Source of the DNA: Membranipora membranacea
Lineage: Eukaryota > Bryozoa > Gymnolaemata > Cheilostomatida > Membraniporidae
Length of the DNA: 64,000 bases
Direction: 5' to 3'
Assembly: GCA_914767715.1 (NCBI GenBank)
Contig: OU612065.1
Span: 28,956,001-29,020,000, forward strand
The number at the start of each line of letters is the position of its first letter. The stretch's first letter is position 1. The translations under genes and the position numbers were made by a program. The notes beneath the pieces were generated by a model. That model was not told where the DNA came from, searched no databases, and worked only from the letters and a program-made list of their open reading frames with translations. Of this stretch, positions 38,199 through 48,888 are shown piece by piece.

Positions 38199-38440
38199 TG
38201 TAACATTATCAGCAAGTTTTGACATAACGCTCTAACGACAAGCTATCCAAAATGTTCCCATAACTCCAATATAATATCTAGCAATAATGATATCCAATGT
38301 CTTTGTTTTAACAATTTTGTGTAACATTATCCACCTGTTGTGACATAACGTTCTAACGAGAAGTTTTCCAAAATGCTATGATAACTCCGATATAATATCC
38401 AGCATGATTGATATGCCATGTCCTTGTTGTAACAAGGTGC
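38199..38440 (+). repeat. Subterminal tandem repeat, 121 bp x 2
   Basis: Two diverged copies begin at TGTAACATTATC (38,199 and 38,320). Shared landmarks at matching offsets are TTTTGACATAACG / TTGTGACATAACG, CTCTAACGA / TTCTAACGA, ATCCAAAATG / TTCCAAAATG, and ATAATATC followed by AGCA. Subterminal repeats are typical transposase-binding regions in several DNA transposon families; the role here is inference. Confidence 0.82.
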
Positions 38441-40228
38441 ACCGACTGTTACTGTAACATCTAGTGGAATTGACTATATGGCAATTTGTCAAAAATGCTT
38501 TCATGACACCCTGTTAATGTTCTGAATGACTTCGTGGAATGACATCACTACAACTTCTTGAAGCTTATCCAGCAATAACATCATGGCAAAACAGGTGTAA
38601 AATTGTTCTCTCAAAATCATTTTGTAACCTGATCAAAACAATATCAATGAATAATCATCAGTAATTATATGATTACTGTGTCTCAGAGCTTTGCAAAATT
38701 TTATCAATAGATATTACAGATAGTATATTTCATTATCTTTCATTATATCTGTTTAGAAACATTTATTCTGACTGCAACTTGTGAGTGAATAAGTGGTTTC
38801 TACCATTTGAATAGCATATTTTTAGTTGTGGGAGGATTTTAGGCTAATGAGGCTTGGGTCAACGTCCGGTTGAGTGTGGTTTACAGGATTACAACAATTG
38901 TGAAAGGTTGATAGTCATGCTGCGGCCCATCATGCTGGGCTTTGACGATTGGCTGTATTTTGCTGCAAGGCACGCAGCTGAGTTTAACGAGGTTTTATGT
39001 TTGTGTTGCGAGTTCATATCATGTTCACCGTCTACCATATGTCCACAAGCAGTGCGAATAATAACCACCATACCAGTTCTAATTTGTTCTGAAAAATTGA
39101 CATTTCTAACCCTCATTTTATGCGTATGTCACATGGGCTTATGCAAAATTAACATCCGATGATGAATTGGGAGTTGTTCTCTCATGAACCATAATGTCAT
39201 TGGGACTGCGTTACGTTTATCTTCTAAGCATAACCCAGGAATTATACACAGATGCTACAATTCCGTACGCAAACTGGTTGGACCACATGCCATCGGAGTT
39301 TTAACTTCATGTAGGAAGATCATGTACAATAATATTAGCTGCTTTAAATTGGAAGATAGGAATCATACAATATGACTTTTTGTTGACTATGCAGGAATGT
39401 GCACAGCAGCGTATCAAGTTTGAGAACTACCGCTATTTCTGTTTCAAGGTTTAAAATCTGATGTCACAAAGACAATCAGCCATACATTTAATAACATAAA
39501 ATTACAACCCGTACACGTGGGCACAGCAACTGCCCTATATTTAATAAATTGCTTTGCTTGCTTCAACATAAATAACTGTAGAATAGAAATCCCTGAATTA
39601 GGAGAAAAACTATTGTAAACAATTTTATGCACACACTTAACAAAGAGTTGCTCCCACTTGCATAAAAAATCACATTTATACATTGTTCGAATAAATTCCT
39701 AAGGTTCAAGGATTCCACACCATGCAATAATTGTTCATCACCTGAGGGATTGCTCATTGGGCATTATTGAATTACTTTTAGGGCCTGGTGTTGTCTGAAT
39801 AAGTGGAAATTATATTTAAAAAAAGCGATGCTCGAAGCTTTTCTTGATCTATTGTGAGGAGAAAACTCTGAGAAGGCACAATTGGATCGTTAATCCTGAT
39901 TGACCACTATGGCTAGATTTGAGTGTTGGAGGATAAATACCATCAATCAATCAAGCAATTTATCAGTTCACAATGTATTACAAGTGTATCCCTAAAACTT
40001 CCGCCTCCATTACAATTCGGCAATCTAGACAACAAATTAGTTATTTTGGTATCACATTTATACGTGGCTGTCTGCGTTGAAGGTAAAAAGCTCACATTTA
40101 AAAATCAGAAATTGAAATTCTAGCGATACATACTATAGAAATGATTCCTAAGAGTATGATTTACAGGGTGGATTTCTCCCTTTTGATTGTGACCCTGCCA
40201 TCTTTTACCAAAGCGCCTAAGTAAAACC
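38441..40228. other. Element interior, no supported gene
   Basis: AT-rich sequence with only short open frames on either strand. The longest is 102 codons (38,854-39,162, +). It has no recognisable motif, no codon pattern I trust, and overlapping antisense frames. I see no transposase signature here. Confidence 0.6.
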
Positions 40229-40299
40229 AGCTGAGGGGTTAGGGGGCGCTGGAAGCCCACCCAGCGGGGTTCGGCGCAGAGCCCCGGCCCCAAAGCCTA
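40229..40299. repeat. GC-rich, hairpin-forming patch
   Basis: A compact GC-rich segment in AT-rich surroundings, running from CAGCTGAGGGGTTAGGGG through AGCCCCGGCCCCAAAGCC. It contains the inverted pair CGCTGG (40,247-40,252) and CCAGCG (40,261-40,266), and GGGG/CCCC pairs. It may be a remnant of a structured short transposable element; the family was not identified. Confidence 0.5.
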
Positions 40300-41730
40300 G
40301 AGAGCAATTTTGGGACTTTGCATTGCATTGACTGGGTTTTTTAGGAGTGTCTCAGGTGAAAATTCACAAGCAGATTACTAAAAGAATAAAGCAGTCAACC
40401 TAAATAGTATGCAACCTACAGCCACGATCGCCATCCCGAACGCCATTAAGGGCTGCCTGTGGGTTGTTTTTTCTTGTAATCTATCTTATCATACAAACAA
40501 GGTGCTTGTCAATTAGATCAGGAATAATTCTGCCTGGTTTCATACCTAATAACCTAAAGCATGACATAAGTATTCCAAATGACAGCACCTTAATCGGCCG
40601 CCTGTATATCAACGATGTGTTTTTTCTGAGGGAGATCAATTAAATTAGCTTGAGCAGACACAGCTGAATTTTATTGTGAAAAAACTACGGAGCTTAGCTG
40701 ACTTTGAACAAGAGAAAATCACAGATGAGTATGGGCTAATAAATTCTGTGTTAATTTGGCCTCAGTTCAATCTGTGCTAAATAAGGGACAGTTTGTTGAC
40801 ACCCTCTGATTATTATGATTATAACACTGGGCTAATACAATTCACTGCTAGGCTTCTGATCCCACTGTTGAATAGAGTTGATGATTGACTGTCCATTCAT
40901 ACAGTTATAAAATTGTCAATGTAAATAAACATACATCATCTAGTATTGTCATTTACATGAAATAGGCCTATATTATGTAACTTTGGGGTGTGGTGGTATA
41001 CTATAGAACATTCCTGTTGCTCTCTTCCACTGGTCTGTCACTTAAATTTGCGGCGTAACCAGTTGATCAGGAGCGACTCGGAATGCAGGCAAAAGGACCA
41101 AACTTGGTCTAGTATACTAGGACATGGCCCTTATATTTTAATTAAGAGGTAACATGAGTGAATATAATTAGGCTGAGTATTATGTAACCTCAAGGTCAGA
41201 TTATCAAACCATAACTGGCTAGGTTTCATCTGGCTGAAAAGTGTGATGGCAGTCATAAGATCAAAGTGATAAACATCATGAAATTCCTTTGCCTTGATAA
41301 TGATCGATCAATCACATGCAGGTATGGTGTAAGACTACCTGTCATACATGACAAGTTGGCAGACCCAGAAATCAGGAGGTCTCCAAGGACGGACTATAAA
41401 CCCGGACTACCACTCTGCGTCCAAGAGTGTGGATGCAATTTAGGCCTAGTGTATAATATTTCCAAGCCAAAACTTGACTGTAAATTTTATTAATTGCATA
41501 ATTTTACCTCATTATGTGGATGAAATTGTCTTGATTTAACCAACTTGGGAGGAGCAGCCTTACAACACTGGTAGGTAAGGCTCGAATATTGAATAGCCGC
41601 TTACAATACGTAGTGTTAATAAGCAAATACATAGGTATGTGTACTGTGATGGTAGGAGAACACAGTAACTCTTGCAAAGGGTAGCTTCAAAAACTTTCTG
41701 AGTAAAGGAAGCTGAAAAAGGGAGGAGAAA
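40300..41730. other. Element interior, no supported gene
   Basis: AT-rich non-coding sequence. The only frame over 60 codons is 41,266-41,493 (+, 75 codons), which I do not recognise and do not call. Confidence 0.6.
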
Positions 41731-41751
41731 GGGAGATAGGGAGGGGATGGG
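41731..41751 (+). other. Predicted G-quadruplex motif
   Basis: Four G-tracts with short loops (GGG, 5-base loop, GGG, 1-base loop, GGGG, 2-base loop, GGG), within a purine-rich stretch from about 41,697. This fits the standard G4 pattern; folding is not shown. Confidence 0.6.
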
Positions 41752-41820
41752 AATTACCCCTAAAAAATGGGAGCCTCCCTACCAAAAAGGGAGACTTGTC
41801 AGGTATGCTACCTGCATGTG

Positions 41821-41864
41821 ATCACAGAGTAAGGATATATATATATATATCCTTACTCTGTGAT
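41821..41864. repeat. Perfect 44-bp palindrome with (AT)n centre
   Basis: ATCACAGAGTAAGGAT, then six AT, then ATCCTTACTCTGTGAT. The 16-bp arms are exact reverse complements and the AT centre is self-complementary, so the whole 44 bp can extrude as a cruciform. It may be a tiny fold-back element or a replication-generated palindrome. Confidence 0.92.
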
Positions 41865-43987
41865 GTGATCATAATGCTATTGACTGTAGTAATAATTTTT
41901 TCTAAGTTTGCATTTGACATGATCTGGCAACTGTCACTGCGGGAGGTTAATCTTCGACTATGTTGTCCTTTTTATGAACTCAGGGACTGTGGAAATAGTG
42001 TACCAATCCTCTGTCTGTTTAGACAGAATCATTACGGAATGCACTTTCTATTGAATAAGTCATAGGTGCAAGATTTACTAGCTTACAGACTACGCATGAT
42101 AATATCTCACATTATTCAATTTCCATAGGCTAAGTAATTGGCTCATCCAACATTCCCTAAAACCACAAACTGATTGATTCAGCAGCCACACGTTTCAAAA
42201 TTATTATGATGTAAACAATTTCAACAGTTCAATAAAAGGACAGATAATAGTGACTGCAAAATAAGCAGTAAGCCCAAAATTGACCAGGGGTCTATGAACA
42301 AGGTTTTTAGGCCACATAAATCTGTACGTACAGGGGGGGGGGGGGTTGTCCTAGTTTTCGCCACATTCTACTGCTCAATAATTTATTGTCAACTGTTACC
42401 AGTTCCTAGTCTAATTTAAGCTCGACAAATCTTCATCCATGCTTTTTATATTGACCCAGGACGATTAAATGAGGCTAGGGTGTCAACTAAAATTTTTGAT
42501 AATTTTTATACCCTTGTATGCTGCTGCATTCCTTTTCTGCTGTGATAGAATTAAGAGAGTATGGAGTTTTGCAAAAAAACGATAAAGAAAATCGGAATCA
42601 ATATAACACATCACATGTAATAATCTGTGGAGTGCCCAAGAAAACTATTTCTTTGTTTGTAAAGAAACAGGAAAAGGTTGAGACTTGATATAATTTATTA
42701 CTTATTGATTATTTCTGAGCGATGAATGAAATAAAAAAAACGACATGAAATTAAAAAGTCTACTTAAATGAAAAGCAAATTATATCGGCGAGTGAAAAAA
42801 CTGTCAAAATTGCTATACAGCAGCATTTTGTTCAATGTTGATGTGTGTTTCGGGACACTAGTATAGACCTTATGACATGAATTAGCACTGCAGTGCACTG
42901 ATAATTATGCTTACTGCAACTGCTAACTGCAATTATGCTAACTGCATAATACAGAGGCACTACACAAATGATCATTGTGTAGACCACAACAAATACCTTA
43001 TGATATCAGGACCTATGATATTATCTATAAATAGCAAAATTTATAAATAGCACATATGGATCACATTGACCTAGCTCAGTGTCAATCCTCTGGCATCCTG
43101 TGACATCATGCATCTAACACTAGCATAAAACATCTTGCTAAAATTTTACAGTATTTTCCGACTGTTCAGATGTTTTACCCAATCGCGGGCACTTGGTGTC
43201 ATGGTGTCAGGTAATCAACACACAGTCTTTTTCTGTGATTTGGTTCCGCTTTTTCGATGTTTGCCAGATTATAGGCAGTACCTAACTACTTGCGTGTCCA
43301 AGCATGTCAAAGCATGATTTCCAAGCAATAGCATAATACTAATTAAATAGTACATCTCCAAACAAGCTTTGATCTTTTGAGTGAATAATTTGGCCATTAA
43401 TTTGACGCTTGTTACCTGGTTATTTCGGAAAGTTTTATATTCGACTTTTAAACGTTTGCAGGGAAATGAGTATACGAGTCATCATTCTGTCTAATTTACC
43501 CAGTCTCCCTATCTTATTTAAATTTTGTGCGAAATATATATTTTAATCATGATCTGTGTCTGACACAATTAGCCTATTGATAATCTCATGCAGTTATAGC
43601 AATTCTACCCCATATCATTCCTATGCACACATGGTTGGAGCCACCAAAACTCGTTTGGGCTTCTTGTTGTACTAAGGTACACAAAGAGACAACATCTTCA
43701 TGTGTCGACTTTCTATTCATGATGAACACAGACAACAGTTTCATACACCCACATGAAAAAATCACAGGGTTATGTGAAACAGAGCTTATTTCAAGAATTG
43801 TGTTGTTACAATATGTGGTCAAAACATTTTATAATTGACCACTATTGATAAGCACCCTTGAGACTTGTAAAGCACAGCCAGCCGAATAATTGTAGCTGGC
43901 ATCAACCACTTGTGCCATCATAGGATACCTCATTCAATTGGAATCTAATCTGAAAACAACATCAGTCTCTCAAACTAGTACAGCAAA
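41865..43987. other. Element interior upstream of the gene, no supported gene
   Basis: AT-rich sequence with a 13-base G run at 42,333-42,345 and short direct repeats (GCTAACTGCA near 42,921-42,945; TATAAATAGCA near 43,026-43,050). Short open frames only. The last few hundred bases should contain the promoter of the downstream gene, but I cannot point to a TATA box or initiator with confidence. Confidence 0.6.
42333..42345 (+). repeat. G13 homopolymer
   Basis: Thirteen consecutive G. Long G runs are both mutation-prone and sequencing-error-prone. Confidence 0.9.
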
Positions 43988-44038
43988 ATGGCTCCAAAAG
44001 CACCATTGTATTACATCGTCAGCTCCATTGGAAGAGAG
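43988..44038 (+). CDS. Exon 1 (start exon)
   Basis: Encodes MAPKAPLYYIVSSIGRE, 17 codons, ending at a consensus donor (GAG/GTGAGT). The start context AAAATGG is strong. The intron that follows is 312 bp. Confidence 0.65.
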
Positions 44039-44350
44039 GTGAGTCATAAATTTTCTTAGCAAAACACTTTTTTTTTTAAATTTCCAATATTCAAATATGC
44101 AGTTTTATTTTAATGATTTCAAATCTATTTTTTAAGATTTATCAAGTTGGTTCATTTGAAAAGAGTGCCATATGGTTGAAATGCCCCAAATACTGATTTT
44201 TGGTATACATTGGTGTTTAGCAGCGCCAACATGGATTGACAAGACAAAGCCGCGCAAGTGCCTATGCCTTACTGATCTGATATTCCAAATGTTATCTTGG
44301 ATTCCTTTCTTATTGACTAGTGTAGCAGCTGCTCTGATTATTTTTTCCAG

Positions 44351-44462
44351 AAATGCTATTGGCCACCACCCACCACAAACGGAAAAAGCCTCAGGAAGGA
44401 GCATGCATTTCCAGATATTGGCAATTGGAAGTTGTATGAAGCGAAGATATTGCAGCTTACAG
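44351..44462 (+). CDS. Exon 2, Trp-rich
   Basis: Acceptor TTTTTTCCAG, donor ACAG/GTAATG; 112 bp, phase 0 to phase 1. Encodes KCYWPPPTTNG, a basic stretch, and NWKLYEAKILQLT. The only other open frame here is an antisense shadow (44,132-44,404). Confidence 0.7.
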
Positions 44463-44884
44463 GTAATGAGACAAAGCTAACATTGTCTACGGCATTGGTT
44501 TCAATAACTTATCATGATTGCATCACACTATAGGAAAGTACTATATTACGCCGATAAATTCTTGTGGGATATCCCATTCACTTGGTATTATCGGCTGTGG
44601 AATCTTTTAATCTTCGAGGGTGGTTATAGCGGAGATTATAGCTCAAAAAATAATTTCTAAAATGAGAGATTTTCAAAAAAAAGCACAGCTGATACATATA
44701 TCCTCAGTAACAGGATGGAACTCGGAGTTGCAACCTCAGTCAATTCATATGTATTTGAGCGCTGCACACATAACATGACCACCGCATAAGTTCAATCTAC
44801 AAAAGTTTGCAGTATTAAGCAAGATCGTGTTGCAAACATATGCCAGCATCCCTCTAAGTAAAATGTTACGCATTTTCTTTCCAG

Positions 44885-44947
44885 AGGACCACGAAAAGGC
44901 CAAGGTGTATGAGTCGCAAGCAAGAAAGAAGGATGATATCACTACTG
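44885..44947 (+). CDS. Exon 3, charged helical segment
   Basis: Acceptor TTTTCTTTCCAG, donor ACTG/GTTAGT; 63 bp, phase 1 to 1. Encodes EDHEKAKVYESQARKKDD then ITT. The alternating charges and Ala suggest an amphipathic helix continuing from exon 2. The upstream intron is 422 bp. Confidence 0.7.
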
Positions 44948-45580
44948 GTTAGTTAAACTTTACATAAAAATATAAATAAATATAACTGATGTCCCCAGCA
45001 ATGTGGTTGCTGTTAGGTTGGAGGTAATGGTGCGGTTTAAAGGCTGTCCTTTCCTATGTCTGAATTAATTACTATCACTAAGCATCAATATTTACACTAA
45101 GGATTAATATAAAATCTCATCCAAAATTCTTCAACTGCTTCTTCTGTGTTGCTGAGACATCAAAATTTTCTATCCTCAACAACCAGGAATCAGAATGGGG
45201 TAATTCTAAAAAAATTTGTCAATCATTCAAAGAAATATTCACATGGCCTGACATTCAAATCAAGTGTCTGCGCTTTCGACCATTGAAAACTCAGGGAACA
45301 GCACTGTATATGTATATATTTAGTCCTGTTTGATCTTGATGCTTCACAGGTCGCTGTACTGCTACATAAAAATTGGTCCTGCTTAAGATTTCCCTTGTAA
45401 AAAGAGTCAAGGATATTTATTCTAGGAATTCTTACAAGTATTTGGGTTGTTGGATGTTGTCAATATAAACTATTGGCGAGGCAATTTATTTCTGGTAAAC
45501 AAGCGCAGACTGAACTAATGATTTCATACCACAAACAGGTTAACATTGATGTTTTGGTTTGAAATACTGTGTTTGTGTAG

Positions 45581-45652
45581 ATACAGAGGCTGGTGAACAA
45601 AGCTTGAGGAAACAAACTCTGTCATCTCCCCAGCGAATTCAGAAGGACCCTA
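45581..45652 (+). CDS. Exon 4, polar linker
   Basis: Acceptor TTTGTGTAG, donor CCTA/GTAAGT (strong consensus); 72 bp, phase 1 to 1. Encodes DTEAGEQSLRKQTLSSPQ and RIQKDP. The upstream intron is 633 bp. Confidence 0.65.
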
Positions 45653-46098
45653 GTAAGTGTATGCAACATTCTTTTATTTTCACATTTAATTTAGGGCATG
45701 CAGTTGCGGTTGGTCGGTTTATGTAGCGAAAAGGACCACTAAATCCTTGGTTGGGAACTGATAGCAAGCAGTAAGGAGTGGTCACTGTCATGATGTGTAT
45801 GCATGATTTGCAGTACCGGTATCGGTGTTTTGATATTTGGTGTGAGTTGATCATTACTATACACGTTATGGCCGGTCTAGGTCTTGCTGCTAGTCAGCAT
45901 TTCCTTTATACTGTGATATATATTAAAATGTATCCCACATGGAGCACCATTATCGATTTGTTGCACTCAAACCCCTTGCCGGCAATACGGCAATACGTTA
46001 AATATGATCTGTGGTTTGTTATGGTCCATATAATAAACAATTTTGTGCCCGGTGCAATCATTTGACTAAGAAAATAATTCAGTTGTAATTTTTTAAAG

Positions 46099-46206
46099 AA
46101 GATGGTGATGGAGAAGAGAGGAATGGTGCAAATGATGACAATAGTACACATGATGGCAGTAGTATGGCTATACCACTACCGCCATTTGATCTAAAGACCT
46201 CTCATG
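46099..46206 (+). CDS. Exon 5, Asp/Asn-rich linker
   Basis: Acceptor TTTTTTAAAG, donor CATG/GTGAGT; 108 bp, phase 1 to 1. Encodes KDGDGEERNGANDDNSTHDG, then SSMAIPLPPFDLKTSH. The acceptor is a tandem NAGNAG-type site (AAAGAAG), so use of the second AG would shorten the product by one residue. Upstream intron 446 bp. Confidence 0.6.
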
Positions 46207-46821
46207 GTGAGTTATAACTCAAGATTGATTCATGAGATAAAATGCATTACCAACTTAAAGACCGATTATAGAAGAATCATGATAGCGGGCCCCACCAGAT
46301 GCACTTGACTCAGAATTGATTTAATAACCTATAATGTTATTCGAGGCAGCCTCTTCCCAATATATATGTTCAATGATTCGATATCTCTGATTTTGCAACA
46401 CAATAAGCTAGCCCAATCATCCAGGCGTTGTTGTAGACGCAGGAAGGGATCATTATTATCAGCCAAGTCTATTTTTGACATTGCCTTGGAGTTGCAATGT
46501 CACGGGAAATGGGTTGACAACTCCGACCATCTGTGAACAATAATTGAAATACACCAGAAGTGCTAAACATCTATTTCTCTCTTGGTATCTTCAATATCAA
46601 CTAACATCCGTTGACAGTTAACGTCCACCATGGGTTCAGTATTTAGATGGTTTCCGCCAAAGATGAATATCATGGATCCATTTCGGTTCATTGATAACCC
46701 ATAGTTACATTAAAAGCAGCCACTTTGTTTTGTTGTTAAGTTTAGAAAGAGTGAAAATACGACTTCAGAATAAGTACCTAACAATTTATCGACTGCTAGC
46801 AAAAAAATTCTTTGTTTTTAG

Positions 46822-46892
46822 ATGAAGATCTCATTTCAACTCCAAAAGAAAAAAGCCCAGAATTATGAGTCCAGAACCATCGGCTAGTACGC
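46822..46892 (+). CDS. Exon 6, frameshifted
   Basis: Acceptor TTTGTTTTTAG, donor ACGC/GTAAGT; 71 bp, where the neighbouring exons require a multiple of three. Incoming frame: DEDLISTPKEKSPEL, then TGA at 46,866-46,868. The frame needed downstream reads MSPEPSAST from 46,865. One base has been lost near 46,863-46,865, or there is a sequencing error. The upstream intron is 615 bp and the downstream intron 781 bp. Confidence 0.55.
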
Positions 46893-47673
46893 GTAAGTAT
46901 CCCTTTCTCCTTTTAGTCTCTGTACAAAAATCAGGCTCATTGCAACAAAGATACAGTATCCAGTTTTTTCTGAGACTTGAACAGTATTGCTCAAATGAGA
47001 GAATAATATTGGAACAGATAATAGCCAGACAACTTTGGACCGGAACTGAGATCTGCCTCCGCTTCTAACACTTAATTTGAATGCCTCAGAAACATGCATA
47101 GGTGGTTCAATATATCAGTGCACTCTTTAAAACATGTTCATTGCAGTAAGATGAAGTTGGATTGAACCTATAGCAGGACAATTTCAAAAAGAATACAGAT
47201 AAGCTTAAGATTTTTGAAAACTTATCATCTGAAATCCTTTTCACATAATTTGGTCAAATATTTGAATAAATTCCAACCAATAGATTGGCCGAGGTCACTG
47301 CAGAGTAATCAATTTTGCTGCTGATGATAAATGTGACCAACTTGATCCGAATCGATACGGTAATTTCCGGACTACAATAGCTCAGTCAAGTTTGCTAGAC
47401 GGATATTTATCATCTGTTCCTATCAAAACTGTGGACCACCTCGCTACCTTTGTTCTGTAACTAGATTTAAGCTCATTGGTCACTTTTTCAGCTCAACAAT
47501 CGTATACTATAACAACACAACCCTATTAGTAACGAAATACATAAATATCTTATGAGTTGTCCCCCTCTGTGAAAAGTGGTGGACAACTCCTGATTGAACT
47601 GTTGAACCTTGATAAGGAACTTTTAGCATTGAATGGAATACTATGATATTTTAATTCCAAGTTTTTATTGTAG

Positions 47674-47730
47674 ATGGTTATCACAATCGTGTGTGGAGTT
47701 GGGGGGAAACTTCAAATCAGGAAATTGAAA
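47674..47730 (+). CDS. Exon 7
   Basis: Acceptor TTTTTATTGTAG, donor GAAA/GTGAGT; 57 bp, phase 1 to 1. Encodes HGYHNRVWSWGETSNQEIE. Short, but the phase fits both neighbours and the splice sites are good. Confidence 0.55.
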
Positions 47731-47790
47731 GTGAGTTATTTGAATGTTGATAAATAGATTAATACTTGCAATCAGATGGAGAATTATGCC

Positions 47791-47822
47791 CTGGGTTTGA
47801 ATCCCAGCTTGGACATTTTTTT
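47791..47822 (+). other. tRNA T-arm-like remnant followed by a T run
   Basis: CTGGGTTTGAATCCCAG is a perfect 5-bp stem with a 7-base loop and resembles the B box of RNA polymerase III promoters (GGTTCGAANCC with one change). A T7 run follows at 47,816-47,822. I found no matching A box or acceptor stem upstream. It may be a remnant of a tRNA-derived SINE in intron 7, or chance. Confidence 0.3.
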
Positions 47823-48170
47823 AAAATTTTCACTAGTAAGCCTACTAGCGAAATTTAGTTCCAGGTCCAGATAGCGAAATTAAACTCCTATTTAATACAA
47901 ATAACAACTCGAACGTGATTGTGAAACGCTGCTCAATCTCATGCAATTTTCAAACTCAAAACCCAATTAAAGTTGATCAAGTAGTAAATAAAACCTGGAC
48001 TGCAGACCAAATGAGAACAACATTGCCAATGAACATTTCAATGGTCAAAACTCAAGTGCCTTATCTGTATATTGTGCTTTGTTTAAGTTTCTTATGTTCA
48101 CTATGTTTTACCTCAGTTTTGTTTGACTGCCTGCGCTGCCTTCTAGTAATTGATATGTTTATCTTCAAAG

Positions 48171-48285
48171 GAGCTGTGAGGGCACTGGGATACAATGACA
48201 CTGCGGTGATAGAGAAGATGGGGGATCTCTGTAGAGCCGCACCTAATCAGAAGGGCGGCATCAACTTTAGTGTTGGAAACAAAAT
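48171..48285 (+). CDS. Exon 8, main C-terminal exon
   Basis: Acceptor TTATCTTCAAAG, donor AAAAT/GTAAGT; 115 bp, phase 1 to 2. Encodes RAVRALGYNDTAVIEKMGDL, then CRAAPNQKGGINFSVGNK. The other two frames from the same acceptor have early stops. The helix then Gly-Gly pattern suggests a small folded domain; I cannot name it. The upstream intron is 440 bp. Confidence 0.6.
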
Positions 48286-48611
48286 GTAAGTTGAGTGGCA
48301 AATGGCCTGTCATGACAACCTTTGTTTGGTGGGGAGGGGGCGCCGACAAAGCTTGTCAAGACATACTATCTGGCTCAGTACAATGAATTGCACACAGACT
48401 GGCACTTTTAGGTTAATTGCAGTTCAAGCTCCAGGTAGTCAAAATTCATTGAAAGACTTAAGATTGTGTAAGGTCTTTCAAGTAAGTCTTAGCCTAGTTT
48501 CTCTAAACAAGTCACAAATATGTATGCAGCTTGTTAGAACTAAAAGTAGCGAGCAAATAACAAAGGTCATTGCTAAGCCGATGCTCAATGAATGATAAAT
48601 TTTTATTTTAG

Positions 48612-48687
48612 GAGCCCTACTTTGAGTTTACTATCTGACTCTGTTACCATTCAATCCAACGAATCATATAACTATTTTGAGCTTTGA
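48612..48687 (+). CDS. Exon 9, likely terminal exon (option A)
   Basis: Acceptor TTTTATTTTAG. It joins exon 8 in phase 2 to encode MSPTLSLLSDSVTIQSNESY and NYFEL, with a TGA at 48,685-48,687. If instead spliced at 48,643 (TCT/GTTACC, a weak donor) it would join the 48,828 exon in frame. Confidence 0.45.
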
Positions 48688-48827
48688 GCTCAGACCTCTG
48701 TACAAGAGCGGACAACTCCTTAAAATACAAAGGAGTCTTGAAAGAAGCATTGTATCGGTGGAGTTGAGCCAAATGCATTGTAGGAAAACAACTGTAATAA
48801 GAATGTGTTGTTATTCTCTTCTTTTAG

Positions 48828-48887
48828 AAAATCACAGAGCTTACTCTGAATGGGGACAGCGATGACTGCAGCATAGATAGCCAATAA
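48828..48887 (+). CDS. Alternative terminal exon (option B)
   Basis: A strong pyrimidine tract (TTATTCTCTTCTTTTAG) precedes an open frame encoding KITELTLNGDSDDCSIDSQ and a TAA. The acidic, Ser-rich ending is plausible for a C-terminus. It needs a phase-0 donor upstream, and the only one I see is the weak site at 48,643. Confidence 0.35.
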   Translation, partial: KITELTLNGDSDDCSIDSQ

Positions 48888-48888
48888 A
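48883..48888 (+). terminator. Candidate polyadenylation signal AATAAA
   Basis: Canonical hexamer about 196 bp after the option A stop, overlapping the option B stop. It is followed by A-rich then T-rich sequence. Confidence 0.5.

Larger units (their letters stand above)
43988..48687 (+). pseudogene. Nine-exon gene model, function unknown, one frameshift
   Basis: Nine putative exons, each bounded by AG and GT, keep one continuous frame. Intron 1 is phase 0, introns 2-7 are phase 1, and intron 8 is phase 2. If one missing base in exon 6 is allowed, the product is about 241 residues; as written, translation stops at 46,866-46,868 after 150 residues. The start ATG at 43,988 has A at -3 and G at +4. 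Exons 2-3 encode KCYWPPP, later NWKLYEAKILQL, then a charged helix (EDHEKAKVYESQARKKDD). The middle (exons 4-6) is polar and low in complexity, rich in Asn, Asp, Ser and Glu. This N-terminal pattern recalls uncharacterised animal proteins with C-terminal BEN or DUF4806 domains (recollection only). It could be a captured host gene. No catalytic motif is visible. Confidence 0.6.

Noticed and set aside
38854-39162. 102-codon open frame near the left end of the element, as a possible transposase exon
   Set aside because: No motif, atypical composition, an overlapping antisense frame of similar size, and no splice partners I could join.
39444-39757. Two overlapping minus-strand frames of 64 and 79 codons
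   Set aside because: Cys- and Phe-rich, unrecognised, and in competing frames; typical of AT-rich non-coding DNA.
44132-44404. 90-codon antisense frame over exon 2
   Set aside because: It is the antisense of the better-supported exon 2, with no splice or start evidence.
47791-47822. Complete tRNA gene
   Set aside because: Only a T-arm-like stem-loop is present; no acceptor stem, D-arm or anticodon arm could be paired upstream.
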